The position numbers and the translations under genes were made by a program. 51,648 bases of DNA from Sulfurimonas sp. (GTDB lineage Bacteria; Campylobacterota; Campylobacteria; Campylobacterales; Sulfurimonadaceae): contig JALSLQ010000046.1 in assembly GCA_026988235.1 (NCBI GenBank), forward strand, positions 1 through 51,648, read 5' to 3'. This document shows, piece by piece, positions 1-8,009 of this stretch. The notes under the pieces are model-generated. The model saw nothing but the letters and a program-made list of their open reading frames with translations. It made no database searches and had not been told where the DNA came from. Numbering within the stretch: position 1 is the stretch's first letter; each line of letters begins with the position of its first letter.

Positions 1-903
1 AATAGAGATTTAAATGATTCAAATGGCAACCATGTTGATTATCGAGTACGATTTCATGACATCAACGCTAGCAATAAAGTTATCACAGCACTTGATATTA
101 ATGTTACAGACAATGCTACAACATCTCATACCGACGATATACTCATTCAAACAGTACAAACTGCGATAAAAGGCTATTTTCCAAAAAATCTTAACGGTAC
201 AATGCAAACACGCCTCAATATGAACTATGTAAGAGAAAAAGACACGACCATTAACCCTACAACACTCACATTTGTAAAATATCAAGTCAACTGTACGAAT
301 GCAGGAACTGATTGTACTTTTAATGCCGATTTAATAAACAATAAAACGACTAAAGGGGTCAAAGATTTAAATGCTACGATTCCTATCAGACATTATTACG
401 GTCGCACCCATGCACCAAGAACTACAATTACAGGCACAGATGGAAATGTTTCTATCTACTATGAAGTTTTTTGTAATGGGGTTACATGTAACAAGGCATT
501 ACTCCAAGATGGTGCAAATTCAGCATATACAGATGACCCGCGTTGGTTTGTAAATACACAACATAATACTACAAGTGATGGAAACATCTCATCTGTTACT
601 CAAAAAAATGCCTCTGTTGTCACTACAAATGGTGCATTTGTTAATAGTAATGGACTCACAAAAGTACCATTAATTTATGGTACGAATGCGAATCCTGCAC
701 CAAGAGGCTACCCATATAAAGCAACTATGGAAAACAACGCTTCAGCTTGGTTGATTTATAACAAATACGATGCCAATGCAACAACAAATGAGTTTGAAGT
801 TGAATTTGTCAAGCCAGGTGGTGCATGGGCTGGGGAACATGAGACAAATACTACTACAGATACAAATGCATCCCAAAGAACAAATAGGAGAGTTATGTGG
901 TAA
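1..903 (+). CDS. C-terminal part of an unrecognised protein of a pilin cluster (5' end outside window)
   Basis: The frame is open from base 1 and ends with TAA at 901-903, giving 300 C-terminal residues; the start lies upstream of the window. I do not recognise the family. The fragment is rich in Asn, Thr and Asp, has few Cys (in short V-T-C-N or N-C-T type contexts) and no membrane segment, which suits an exported or surface domain. It overlaps the next gene, a prepilin, by 7 bases, so it is probably translated with the minor pilins. Large proteins beside minor pilin genes are often tip adhesins or PilY1-like factors, but nothing visible here proves that. One TTACATGTAA palindrome lies at 482-491. 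Confidence 0.75.
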   Translation, partial: NRDLNDSNGNHVDYRVRFHDINASNKVITALDINVTDNATTSHTDDILIQTVQTAIKGYFPKNLNGTMQTRLNMNYVREKDTTINPTTLTFVKYQVNCTNAGTDCTFNADLINNKTTKGVKDLNATIPIRHYYGRTHAPRTTITGTDGNVSIYYEVFCNGVTCNKALLQDGANSAYTDDPRWFVNTQHNTTSDGNISSVTQKNASVVTTNGAFVNSNGLTKVPLIYGTNANPAPRGYPYKATMENNASAWLIYNKYDANATTNEFEVEFVKPGGAWAGEHETNTTTDTNASQRTNRRVMW

Positions 904-1550
904 GAAGATATGCTTTTACAATGATAGAACTCATTTTTGCTATTGTTGTTATATCTATTGCCGTTATATCACTCCCTATGATGATTCAAACAAGCACAAA
1001 AGGTATAGAAAACAATCTTGTTCAAGAAGCAATTTTTGCTAGTTCTGCCAAGCTTAATGAAATAATCAGCTACCCTTGGGATGAAAACTCTATACCAAAC
1101 GGTAGCACATTTTCAGAGGTCATTTGGACAAATGCCAACGATTGTAATTCTAGTACAAAGTTACGCCCTGGTCATATTATGGAGCAACAGCATAGAAGAT
1201 GTCTTGATAGTAATTTTTCTGTTATTCAACCGACAGCTGCTGCTGCCCTTGGAATGGAAGCAAACGACAATAATGTTTATGATGATATAGATGACTTCAA
1301 TGGTGTATCAACCGCAATGTTTATAGATAACAGTGGAGCAGGTGTTATCACCTCAGCACAAGGCTATAAAAACAACTATACTATGGATGTTAATGTTTCC
1401 TATGCTGCTTTTGGCACAATAACTGCAGCAAATAAAAATATGAAAAAAATCATTATAACTATCAAAAATTCTGACAATAATGTGACTACAAAACTTACTA
1501 CATACAGTGCAAACATTGGTGAAGCTGATTACCTCAAAAGGAGCTTTTAA
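897..1550 (+). CDS. Type IV pilin-like / type II pseudopilin (minor)
   Basis: The 217-residue protein begins with a six-residue basic leader followed by A-FTMIEL and a hydrophobic stretch to about residue 30. This is the prepilin signature: peptidase cleavage before Phe, and Glu at +5 of the mature protein. Ala replaces Gly at -1, which is common in Campylobacterota pseudopilins. The C-terminal part is a soluble domain rich in Asn and Asp with two Cys. It starts inside the end of the preceding gene and its stop overlaps the next start by one base (TAATG), so the genes are translationally coupled. It probably forms part of a minor pilin or pseudopilin tip complex in the inner membrane and periplasm. 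Confidence 0.85.
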   Translation: MVRRYAFTMIELIFAIVVISIAVISLPMMIQTSTKGIENNLVQEAIFASSAKLNEIISYPWDENSIPNGSTFSEVIWTNANDCNSSTKLRPGHIMEQQHRRCLDSNFSVIQPTAAAALGMEANDNNVYDDIDDFNGVSTAMFIDNSGAGVITSAQGYKNNYTMDVNVSYAAFGTITAANKNMKKIIITIKNSDNNVTTKLTTYSANIGEADYLKRSF

Positions 1551-2434
1551 TGAGATTAAAACATGCTGCTTTTACTATGATTGAGCTTATTTTTGTTATC
1601 GTTATTATGGGTATTCTTGGAAAGTTTGGTGTTGAATTTTTATTTCAAGCTTACAATAGTTTTATAAACTCTAAAGTAAATAACGAGTTACAAGCAAACA
1701 GTGAATCTACTGTTGAATTTATAGCTAACAGACTCCAATACAGAATTAAAGATTCCGTTATAGCGAGAACTGGTATTAGTGCACCTAATTTTCAAGCTAT
1801 TGCAGATGCAAGCGGTAGCCTTTTTCAGGTACTAGAGTGGGTTGGTGCAGATGATGACGGTTTTAGAGGTAATTCTCTTCCAAACTGGAGCGGTATCATA
1901 GATTTAGACTTAAGTAATACAAATAGTCTTTATTCTCCAGAAACAAATACAACCCAAGAAAATAATTTTATCAAAGCACTTTCAAATAATAGTAGTGATA
2001 TCAATGACAGTGCTCTTTATTTTATAGGATCTAACAGTGATATTCAAAGTGGCTATGGATGGAATGGACAGATTAATGATCAAAATCAGACAATGCATCC
2101 CATCAAAAGCGATGCAAACATAAGTAAATTTTTACCTGCTGTAGGCACCGGAAACTTTCATGATGTCAATGAACACTATAAACTTGCATGGAGTGCCTAC
2201 GCTGTTTCTATGGAAGATTTCAATGTAACAACCAAAATGGGAAATTTATATTTTTATTATAACTTTCAACCATGGGAAGGTGAAGTACCTACCGATGGTA
2301 ACAAAACCTTACTTATGCAAAATGTCAGTACCTTTGAGTTTACTTCTGTTGGGTCTTTATTGAAGATTCAAGTCTGTACGAAAAGTAATTTATTAGAGGA
2401 GTACTCTTTATGCAAAGAAAAAACAATATTTTAA
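1550..2434 (+). CDS. Type IV pilin-like / type II pseudopilin (minor, PilW/GspJ-like)
   Basis: The 294-residue protein carries the prepilin motif A-FTMIELIF after a seven-residue leader, then a hydrophobic helix to about residue 30 and a long polar domain. Its size and second position after a smaller prepilin fit PilW- or GspJ-type minor pilins, but the subclass is a guess from order and size. It starts on the last base of the preceding stop codon and overlaps the next gene by 25 bases, so the cluster is tightly coupled. The C-terminus is Cys- and Lys-rich. The assembly ATPase and platform for this system are not in the left part of the window; the Tad genes at the right end belong to a different system. 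Confidence 0.85.
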   Translation: MRLKHAAFTMIELIFVIVIMGILGKFGVEFLFQAYNSFINSKVNNELQANSESTVEFIANRLQYRIKDSVIARTGISAPNFQAIADASGSLFQVLEWVGADDDGFRGNSLPNWSGIIDLDLSNTNSLYSPETNTTQENNFIKALSNNSSDINDSALYFIGSNSDIQSGYGWNGQINDQNQTMHPIKSDANISKFLPAVGTGNFHDVNEHYKLAWSAYAVSMEDFNVTTKMGNLYFYYNFQPWEGEVPTDGNKTLLMQNVSTFEFTSVGSLLKIQVCTKSNLLEEYSLCKEKTIF

Positions 2435-2904
2435 GAAGTGCTCGTTCAGGTATTGCTATGATTATGGCGATTGCCGTCATTGTCATCATTGCAACACTTT
2501 TAGCACTTTCTCTTTCGCTAACCTCTCAAACATCCAAAAAAAGCACTGATATTTATTTACATGAGCAGGCTGCATTGCTTGCCCACAGTGCTGCAGAATA
2601 CGCACTGCTTAGAATATCTCAAGATAACAACAGCACAAACCCATGCAATTTTACCGGTGCTAATTTTACACCAGATGTCGATGGTGATGGTAATGCCAAT
2701 AACGATTTATATGATATAAATATATCCGTGCGATATATTTATACAAATTTTCCTGCTACATGTAATGCTAATCAACGCTATGCAATCGTTACGACATCAG
2801 ATGAAAACGGTTCTGCATTATTAGATATTACTGTTAGTGTAAACGACACAACAGTTGCGAGTGAACCTATCAGGTATTTTAAAAGAACTCTACAAAAATT
2901 GTAA
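2410..2904 (+). CDS. PilX/GspK-like minor pilin-associated membrane protein
   Basis: A 164-residue protein with a basic N-terminus, then R-S-G-I-A-M-I-M-A and a 20-residue hydrophobic helix, followed by an amphipathic segment with H-E-Q-A and S-A-A-E-Y-A. This is the pattern of PilX/GspK proteins, whose mature N-terminus lacks the usual FTxxE. A GAGGAG ribosome-binding site at 2395-2400 supports the start inside the previous gene. The soluble domain is short, with one Cys pair and an acidic D-x-D-G-D-G-N-A-N-N-D stretch that resembles a calcium-binding loop. It ends the minor-pilin cluster; a promoter for hpf follows. The class assignment rests on the N-terminal pattern and context. Confidence 0.7.
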   Translation: MQRKNNILRSARSGIAMIMAIAVIVIIATLLALSLSLTSQTSKKSTDIYLHEQAALLAHSAAEYALLRISQDNNSTNPCNFTGANFTPDVDGDGNANNDLYDINISVRYIYTNFPATCNANQRYAIVTTSDENGSALLDITVSVNDTTVASEPIRYFKRTLQKL

Positions 2905-2914
2905 ATTCGTACGA

Positions 2915-2940
2915 TTGATTAAACTTTTTAATGTTATAAT
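2915..2940 (+). promoter_or_regulatory. Probable hpf promoter
   Basis: TATAAT lies at 2935-2940, 32 bases before the hpf start. The TTGATT at 2915-2920 is too close (14-base spacer) to be a proper -35, in keeping with Campylobacterota vegetative promoters, which rely on the -10. Confidence 0.55.
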
Positions 2941-2972
2941 TTTTTCATAAAAGAATAAAAAAGGATTTAATC

Positions 2973-3506
2973 ATGAATATTAGTATGACAGGAAGAAATT
3001 TAGAACTTACTGATGCTTTAAAAGAGCATATCTCAGCTTCTATCGAAACATTAAAAAAATTTAATTTAGATATTATTTCAGTCAGTGTCATTGTGTCTTC
3101 TCAAACAAAAAAAGGCAAAGAACACGCAATAGTTGAATTTGTTATTAACTTGGCACATAAAAATACTATAGTCATCAAACAAAATAATGAAGATGCGTAT
3201 GTCGCGATTGATTTAGCAACTAGCAGAGCACAAAAATCACTCCGCCGTTTACATGACAAAGTAACAGACCATCAAAAAGTCGGTTTAAACGAAGCGAAAG
3301 CTGAAGAAGTTGATGTAAAAGCTGTTGCAGAGGAGATGGAAGATGAAATCATCCCTGTTGAGTTAGACCTTTACAAACCTCGTGAAGTTGAAGATGTTTT
3401 ATCTGACTTAAAAACAAGCGGTAAAATGTTTGAAATTTTCTTAGACAACGAAAACAAAACACGCGTTTTATACAAAAGAAATGATGCTAAATTTGGGCTG
3501 TATTAA
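2973..3506 (+). CDS. hpf: Ribosome hibernation promoting factor, long form
   Basis: At 177 residues this matches long HPF/YfiA-type factors. The N-terminal domain (about 1-100) starts N-I-S-M-T-G-R-N-L-E-L-T-D-A-L, the usual beta-alpha start of HPF, and contains the basic S-R-A-Q-K-S-L-R-R face that sits in the 30S decoding channel. The C-terminal domain (about 125-177) ends in a Y-K-R-N-D-x-x-F-G-L-Y motif, the dimerisation tail that joins two 70S particles into inactive 100S ribosomes. It has its own TATAAT promoter and an AAGGA ribosome-binding site. It is monocistronic and converges on recG across a repeat block. Long HPFs usually act in stationary phase or starvation; no regulator site is evident beyond the promoter. 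Confidence 0.93.
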   Translation: MNISMTGRNLELTDALKEHISASIETLKKFNLDIISVSVIVSSQTKKGKEHAIVEFVINLAHKNTIVIKQNNEDAYVAIDLATSRAQKSLRRLHDKVTDHQKVGLNEAKAEEVDVKAVAEEMEDEIIPVELDLYKPREVEDVLSDLKTSGKMFEIFLDNENKTRVLYKRNDAKFGLY

Positions 3507-3741
3507 GCCTATATGCCATCAAGTTAGGTGGCTTTACGGAACCCGTACTTTAGTGCGGGCTTTATGTCTTTGAAGACTAAGGCCTAGGTTAAAACCTAGG
3601 TTCCAAGAAAAACTAAAGCTTTTTTCTTATTTCTTATAGTGCCGGCAGTTGCAATACTCTTGCCACTCTCAGCCCGCACTAAAGTACGGATTTCGAAAAA
3701 GATGCTTGATTTAATGCCGCTGGGACTAAAGTACGGGTTCC
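3507..3741. repeat. REP/REPIN-like hairpin cluster A
   Basis: This block between hpf and recG carries small hairpins of one design: GGAA, a 7-bp stem, loop TTTA, and the complementary stem. Copy 1 (+): GGAA 3538-3541, CCCGTAC 3542-3548, TTTA 3549-3552, GTGCGGG 3553-3559. Copy 2 (-): CCTAGGT/ACCTAGG at 3583-3600 with GGAA from 3601-3604. Copy 3 (-): TCCGTAC/GTGCGGG at 3673-3690. Copy 4 (-): 3720-3741, with a degraded 3' arm, overlapping the recG stop. A half copy lies near 3638-3646. The linker CTTGCCACTCTCAG (about 3658-3672) recurs in cluster B. No gene is visible here. Confidence 0.8.
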
Positions 3742-5537
3742 GAAAAAGTTTGTAAATCCTTTTTCACTTCTGCTACTATGGCTTCATCTTCAGCAAAATC
3801 TACCCATTGAAATTGGCTTCCACTTTGGACAAGTCCTTTGAGTAAATCTCCACTTTTTCTAAATTTTAAATCTAAATTGGCTATGTCAAACCCACTTTTT
3901 GTATGTATAAATTCATCTAATCGCTCAGATTTACTCTTGTTTGTATACAAATAACAATACCCTTTTAGTCCTGTACGGCTCACTCGTCCACGAAGTTGAT
4001 GCAGTGTAGAGAGTCCCAGACGCTCTGCTCCTACTATTACAACCGTACTTAAACGGGGTAGAGATATACCGACTTCTACAACTGTTGTTGCTATCAATAT
4101 ATCGCCTTTTTCTCGAAAATCCAGCAGTACCTGTTCTTTGTCTTTGTCTTTTCCATGCGTAACATAAACATTGTCAAAATTTTTCTCCCAATACCCTCGT
4201 GCTTCCTCAATACTTTGATAATCAAAAGCTTCACTCTCTTGCACTAAAGGGTAAACCAATAAAACTTGATTATTTTTTACAATTTCAGCCTTTACATGTA
4301 AGAGTAATTCTTGAAAATCATTTTTGTGTATCACTTTTGAATCTATATCTTTTGTAAAGGGTGTCGTTGTGATGAGACTTACATCTATGTGCGCACTCTC
4401 TATCATTGCCTGTGTTCGGGGAATTGGCGTTGCCGAAAACTGAATAAAATGCGGTTTGCGTTCCTGCTCTACTACCAATTTTTCAAGCATATTTCTCTGC
4501 TTAGTACCAAAACGATGCTGCTCATCGACCATAATGAGTGAAGCCTGTGGCAGTTCTCTAAAAAGTAAAGCATGCGTACCAATGATAAAATCATACTCGT
4601 CTAAATCTGTTTTTTTTGTTTTATTTGTCACAAGCATAATCTTTAATTTAGGAAGATATTTTTGTGCTTCTTCAAACAATTGATTTGCCAAAATTGTCGT
4701 GGGTGCCATTAAAAGAGAACGGTTTGGCATATTCATATATGCTGCTGCCAAAATTACCATCGTTTTACCGCTTCCAACATCACCTACAACCATGCGTTTT
4801 GCCGCCACATCTTTTTTCATGTCCTTATGTATATCTTCTATGGCTGCAAGCTGTTCATCTGTCAGTGTAAAGGGAAGTATTTTACTCCAAGGTTTATACG
4901 CCTTTGCTCCAGATGAAAGAGACTGAAAATAACGCCGTTTTCCTGCAAGTAACTGCATATAAGCAAAAAGTTCTGTATATTTAAGTGCTCTAAGATATTT
5001 TTCGCTTAACTCATTCCTATTGAGTATTTCATCAGTTGGAAAATGAAGTTGTAACAGGAGTTGTACTATATCTTCAGGGAGCTTTACATGTAAGAGATTT
5101 TCACGCGTCACAAGGCTTGCAACAAGGCGTTGCATAACATCATTTCGCAGAGCTGTTTTATATTTTGGCGTTATTTTTCCGATTTGTGTAATTTTTTTAG
5201 GCATACTCATAGAACAATGCCCCTGTTTACAGTCAATAACACCATAATAATAATCTCGCGCACCCACTTGAAACTGATGGAGCATATAAGGCTTCGGACG
5301 AAAAAGCACCCCTTGAACAGTATGTCCAAGATTGTGGGCAAAAAAAGTTATTTGAATGGAATTAGGTGCTTTGTACACAGACTCAACTGTTGCATCAATG
5401 AGTTGTGCTTTTTGTGCTATCAAACTCGCATGCAGTCTGTAATCTTCATAAGAGTGCGGTACATGTAACGCAAGTTCTATGACTGAATTTATGCCAAGTT
5501 TTTGAAACTTTGCTACTTGATCTTTTGTAAGTTGCAT
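3726..5537 (-). CDS. recG: ATP-dependent DNA helicase RecG
   Basis: RecG is a double-strand DNA translocase that remodels stalled forks and Holliday junctions. The 603-residue protein is shorter than the E. coli enzyme (about 690) because of a reduced N-terminal wedge region, usual in Campylobacterota. Visible motifs are Walker A GDVGSGKT (252-259), the DEQH box (338-341) followed by R-F-G, S-A-T-P-I-P-R-T, and the RecG-type motif VI L-H-Q-L-R-G-R-V-S-R. The last codons (TCG GAA CCC GTA CTT TAG) are supplied by a REP-like repeat, so the terminal S-E-P-V-L is repeat-derived. ATG at 5537 follows a 26-codon leader ORF by 6 bases. Two TTACATGTAA palindromes lie at 4292 and 5084, both read L-H-V. 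Confidence 0.95.
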   Translation of the reverse strand: MQLTKDQVAKFQKLGINSVIELALHVPHSYEDYRLHASLIAQKAQLIDATVESVYKAPNSIQITFFAHNLGHTVQGVLFRPKPYMLHQFQVGARDYYYGVIDCKQGHCSMSMPKKITQIGKITPKYKTALRNDVMQRLVASLVTRENLLHVKLPEDIVQLLLQLHFPTDEILNRNELSEKYLRALKYTELFAYMQLLAGKRRYFQSLSSGAKAYKPWSKILPFTLTDEQLAAIEDIHKDMKKDVAAKRMVVGDVGSGKTMVILAAAYMNMPNRSLLMAPTTILANQLFEEAQKYLPKLKIMLVTNKTKKTDLDEYDFIIGTHALLFRELPQASLIMVDEQHRFGTKQRNMLEKLVVEQERKPHFIQFSATPIPRTQAMIESAHIDVSLITTTPFTKDIDSKVIHKNDFQELLLHVKAEIVKNNQVLLVYPLVQESEAFDYQSIEEARGYWEKNFDNVYVTHGKDKDKEQVLLDFREKGDILIATTVVEVGISLPRLSTVVIVGAERLGLSTLHQLRGRVSRTGLKGYCYLYTNKSKSERLDEFIHTKSGFDIANLDLKFRKSGDLLKGLVQSGSQFQWVDFAEDEAIVAEVKKDLQTFSEPVL

Positions 5538-5543
5538 GCTATG

Positions 5544-5624
5544 TTAGCTTTTGTCTTCTTCTAAGTTTTTCATAATTTGCCTTTTTGTGTTATAATCCGT
5601 CTCAGGAATTATAAGATATTGCAT
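5544..5624 (-). CDS. 26-codon leader ORF upstream of recG
   Basis: A short ORF beginning M-Q-Y-L-I-I-P-E and ending in a charged N-L-E-E-D-K-S is preceded by AAAGGAGGT six bases before the ATG, the strongest Shine-Dalgarno sequence I saw in the window. Its stop is six bases upstream of the recG start, which suggests coupled translation. It lacks the run of regulatory codons typical of amino-acid attenuators. It might be a small protein in its own right, a translational coupler for recG, or the remnant of a longer gene; the sequence does not decide. The Shine-Dalgarno and start codon lie inside a predicted hairpin, described separately. Confidence 0.6.
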   Translation of the reverse strand: MQYLIIPETDYNTKRQIMKNLEEDKS

Positions 5625-5684
5625 CTTAACCTCCTTTCGACGGATTTGTCCTACCGAGTAATCGGTAGGAACACTCACATCATA
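5594..5684 (-). promoter_or_regulatory. Structured leader and promoter of the recG transcript
   Basis: Reading the minus strand, a TATGAT -10 box (5684-5679) is followed by a 9-bp hairpin with a 4-base loop (5670-5649). Next comes an 8-bp stem (GACGGATT at 5639-5646 with AATCCGTC at 5594-5601, plus-strand notation) that encloses a second nested hairpin (TAAGAT 5612-5617 with ATCTTA 5623-5628) and an AGGA/TCCT pairing (5604-5607, 5632-5635). The Shine-Dalgarno and most of the ATG of the leader ORF fall in paired positions, so the fold could block translation. Confidence 0.55.
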
Positions 5685-5731
5685 ACAAAAAATCAAAAAA
5701 TTTCTAAAAAATATGACAAAATGAAATAAAA

Positions 5732-6616
5732 CTAAGCATTCACTCGTTTATTTCTTTCTTCTTCTTGTGCTTTATAAAGCTCTGCACACCCTTTTGAAAG
5801 TTCACGAATTTTTAAGATGTAGTTTTGTCGCTCTGTTTGAGAGATGGCTTTTCGTGCATCAAGTACATTAAAAGTGTTTGATGCCAGCATACATAAATCA
5901 TAGGCAGGCAAAGGCAATCCTGCTTCTAATGTTCGCAAACATTCTGTACTTTTTGCAGTAAAATCTGCAAAAAGCATTGCCGTATTTGCTACTTCAAAGT
6001 TGTATTTTGAAAACTCTATCTCACTCTCTTTATGGACATCTTTATAGAGTGTTTTGTTTCCCTGTGCATCCACATTCCACACAATATCAAAGACCGTGTC
6101 AACCCCTTGCAAATACATAGCAAGGCGTTCTGTTCCGTAAGTAATTTCAACCGCTACAGGGTCACATTCAATCCCGCCAACCTGTTGAAAATAAGTAAAC
6201 TGAGTTACTTCCATACCGTTAAGCCATACTTCCCAACCAAGCCCCCAAGCGCCAAGTGTCGGAGATTCCCAGTTGTCTTCTATAAAGCGAATATCATGCT
6301 TAGCAACATCTAAACCAAGGTATTCCAATGACTGCAAATATAACTCTTGAATATTATCCGGTGAAGGTTTAATGAGTGCCTGAAATTGATAGTAAGAGCC
6401 TAGTCTATTTGGGTTTTCTCCATATCGTCCATCTGTAGGACGGCGAGAAGGTGCCACATAGGCTGTTGCCCAATGTGTAGAGTCCAGTGAGCGTAAAAAT
6501 GTAGCAGGGTGAAAAGTCCCCGCCCCCGCTGAAATATCATAAGGCTGTACAATATTACACCCCTGCTTCATCCAAAATTCTTGTAATTTGAGTAACATTT
6601 CACTAAAAGTAATCAT
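5732..6616 (-). CDS. glyQ: Glycyl-tRNA synthetase alpha subunit
   Basis: The 294-residue protein is the catalytic alpha subunit of the heterotetrameric alpha2beta2 class II glycyl-tRNA synthetase, which charges tRNA-Gly. Length matches the family (about 290-300). Characteristic stretches are W-x-x-Q-G-C near the N-terminus, [17 protein letters not shown], the class II core [19 protein letters not shown], and [10 protein letters not shown]. The beta subunit gene glyS is not in this window and must be elsewhere, as in other Campylobacterota. It is the last gene of the cheZ-to-glyQ run, 40 bases after the DUF89 gene. Confidence 0.96.
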   Translation of the reverse strand: MITFSEMLLKLQEFWMKQGCNIVQPYDISAGAGTFHPATFLRSLDSTHWATAYVAPSRRPTDGRYGENPNRLGSYYQFQALIKPSPDNIQELYLQSLEYLGLDVAKHDIRFIEDNWESPTLGAWGLGWEVWLNGMEVTQFTYFQQVGGIECDPVAVEITYGTERLAMYLQGVDTVFDIVWNVDAQGNKTLYKDVHKESEIEFSKYNFEVANTAMLFADFTAKSTECLRTLEAGLPLPAYDLCMLASNTFNVLDARKAISQTERQNYILKIRELSKGCAELYKAQEEERNKRVNA

Positions 6617-6656
6617 TATTTGCCTTCATTTTATTAATTTTGAAATTATATCTAAG

Positions 6657-7514
6657 TTAAACTATTTTACAAATAATATCACCGACTTCTTTACCTAAAG
6701 AATTCGCAACGACATTACATTTGACTTTGAGTAAAAAACAGATGTTTTTTCTATGACTTGGGCTTAAACATTCATAGTTGCCCATCCCTTTACTGATGAC
6801 TACATCCACCTCATCAAAAAGTTTTTGTGCCTCTTTTGTGGCACGATTATAAACAAATCCGGGAGTGTTGACACCGCTGTCAACAAGATTGCAAAGTGTG
6901 TCAAATCCGGCTTCTTTTGCCTCTTTACATGTAACATCATTTATGATTGGTTTTCCCCGTACCATATAGCTACATGTAAGCTGAGGGTAGAGTTCTTGTA
7001 AAGTTTGTATAAACAAATAGTCAAAAATATGTTCTCCGACATTATCACCAAGAACAACAATACTTTTTGCACTCTGCAAAGCTTGTTGAAAAGCTTCAAA
7101 ATCATTATGAGCAAATTCAGTATAAAAAACTTTTTCAAGCTCTTCTTCAAGACTAAATTCTACCTGAGCGGCTAAATCTATCACATTACCCGCAACAGCT
7201 ATTTTTGTAGCAGTCAGTAGTTTATCATTACATGTAAGGAGTTTTTCTTGTAAAAACGGGACAAATGAGCGTGCTTTTTGTGTAGAAATTTGTTTTACTT
7301 CATCATACAAATCTTTTTTTTGTGCAATGTGAGCCATTTTTTCATATATATCTGCTGCAATTTCAGGCGGTGTTTGTGAAAATAAAAATTCTTTACTCAT
7401 TCCTTCTACAGTAGCGTAAAGCTCATTTTTCAAACTTACATCAGCATGAATTGCATCAGCTACTTTTACACTTTGATTGACAATACAACCAACACATTCA
7501 TCTTCAATCGTCAT
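6657..7514 (-). CDS. DUF89/ARMT1-family metal-dependent damage-control phosphatase
   Basis: This 285-residue protein shows the DUF89 signatures: an N-terminal C-V-G-C-I-V-N-Q, the central V-L-G-D-N-V-G-E metal-binding motif, and K-G-M-G-N-Y-E near the C-terminus. The family contains Mn/Ni-dependent phosphatases that remove harmful or side-product sugar and cofactor phosphates; the natural substrate of this short bacterial subgroup cannot be told from sequence. It lies between the DUF3972 gene (2-base gap) and glyQ. I recall no DUF89 gene at this place in Campylobacter jejuni, so it may be an insertion into a conserved operon. Two TTACATGTAA sites (6925 and 7228) lie within it, both read T-C. 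Confidence 0.82.
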   Translation of the reverse strand: MTIEDECVGCIVNQSVKVADAIHADVSLKNELYATVEGMSKEFLFSQTPPEIAADIYEKMAHIAQKKDLYDEVKQISTQKARSFVPFLQEKLLTCNDKLLTATKIAVAGNVIDLAAQVEFSLEEELEKVFYTEFAHNDFEAFQQALQSAKSIVVLGDNVGEHIFDYLFIQTLQELYPQLTCSYMVRGKPIINDVTCKEAKEAGFDTLCNLVDSGVNTPGFVYNRATKEAQKLFDEVDVVISKGMGNYECLSPSHRKNICFLLKVKCNVVANSLGKEVGDIICKIV

Positions 7515-7516
7515 AA

Positions 7517-7990
7517 TTAATTTGCATGCTCATCTATCGCTTTATTCCACATAAGCTTATATTTTCGACGCATAAACTCTACTTCTTGTTGGGAGAGTTT
7601 GAGTTGTTCTTGGAGTGTATGGATTGTTTTTCTATCTTCATCATACAACTCTTGTAAAGAAGCAAGTGCTTCACGCAAAAACTCATTTTCTACGCGTACA
7701 GCGTCAAGCGTTTCATCTTTTGCATCTAAAACTTTTTCATGCAAATTTATAATAGTGCCGATGGTCTTTTCTACAAACTCAGGCTGTACAAGCATTTCAT
7801 GCGTGTTTCTTTCAGAGAGTTCTTGTAATTTTGCAGGCACAACAGCTTCAGTTGCTCCTTTTGAAGGGTCTATATAACGAATGCCATCTTCAATTTTTAC
7901 AGTCAATTTACCTCGTTGAATCAAATCTTCTATGGAAGAAATATCTAGCCCTGTCAGCTCGCTGTATTCATCATCACTCATCCACTTCAT
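7517..7990 (-). CDS. DUF3972 family protein
   Basis: A 157-residue protein of unknown function that keeps a fixed place between purE and glyQ in Campylobacterota. The N-terminus (about 1-45) resembles a small helix-turn-helix or MerR-like fold (S-D-D-E-Y-S-E-L-T-G-L-D followed by G-K-L-T-V-K). The second half, about residues 70-150, is a long charged coiled coil rich in Leu, Glu and Gln (R-V-E-N-E-F-L-R-E-A-L). No catalytic motif is visible. An N-terminal DNA-binding-like domain with a coiled coil suggests a dimeric adaptor or regulator, but that is inference. Confidence 0.72.
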   Translation of the reverse strand: MKWMSDDEYSELTGLDISSIEDLIQRGKLTVKIEDGIRYIDPSKGATEAVVPAKLQELSERNTHEMLVQPEFVEKTIGTIINLHEKVLDAKDETLDAVRVENEFLREALASLQELYDEDRKTIHTLQEQLKLSQQEVEFMRRKYKLMWNKAIDEHAN

Positions 7991-8009
7991 TACGCAACTC
8001 CCCTTGTAC

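Noticed and set aside
3507-3741. CRISPR-like array in the repeat block
   Set aside because: Repeats are short, in both orientations, irregularly spaced and vary in the stem; no cas gene is near.
5130-5468. 112-codon ORF antisense to recG
   Set aside because: recG has clear helicase motifs across the same bases; the antisense frame shows no motif or ribosome-binding site.
5594-5684. SRP RNA, 6S RNA or tRNA-like gene in the recG leader
   Set aside because: The hairpins lack the SRP GGAA-tetraloop core, the 6S bubble and any T-loop or CCA; the fold fits an mRNA leader better.
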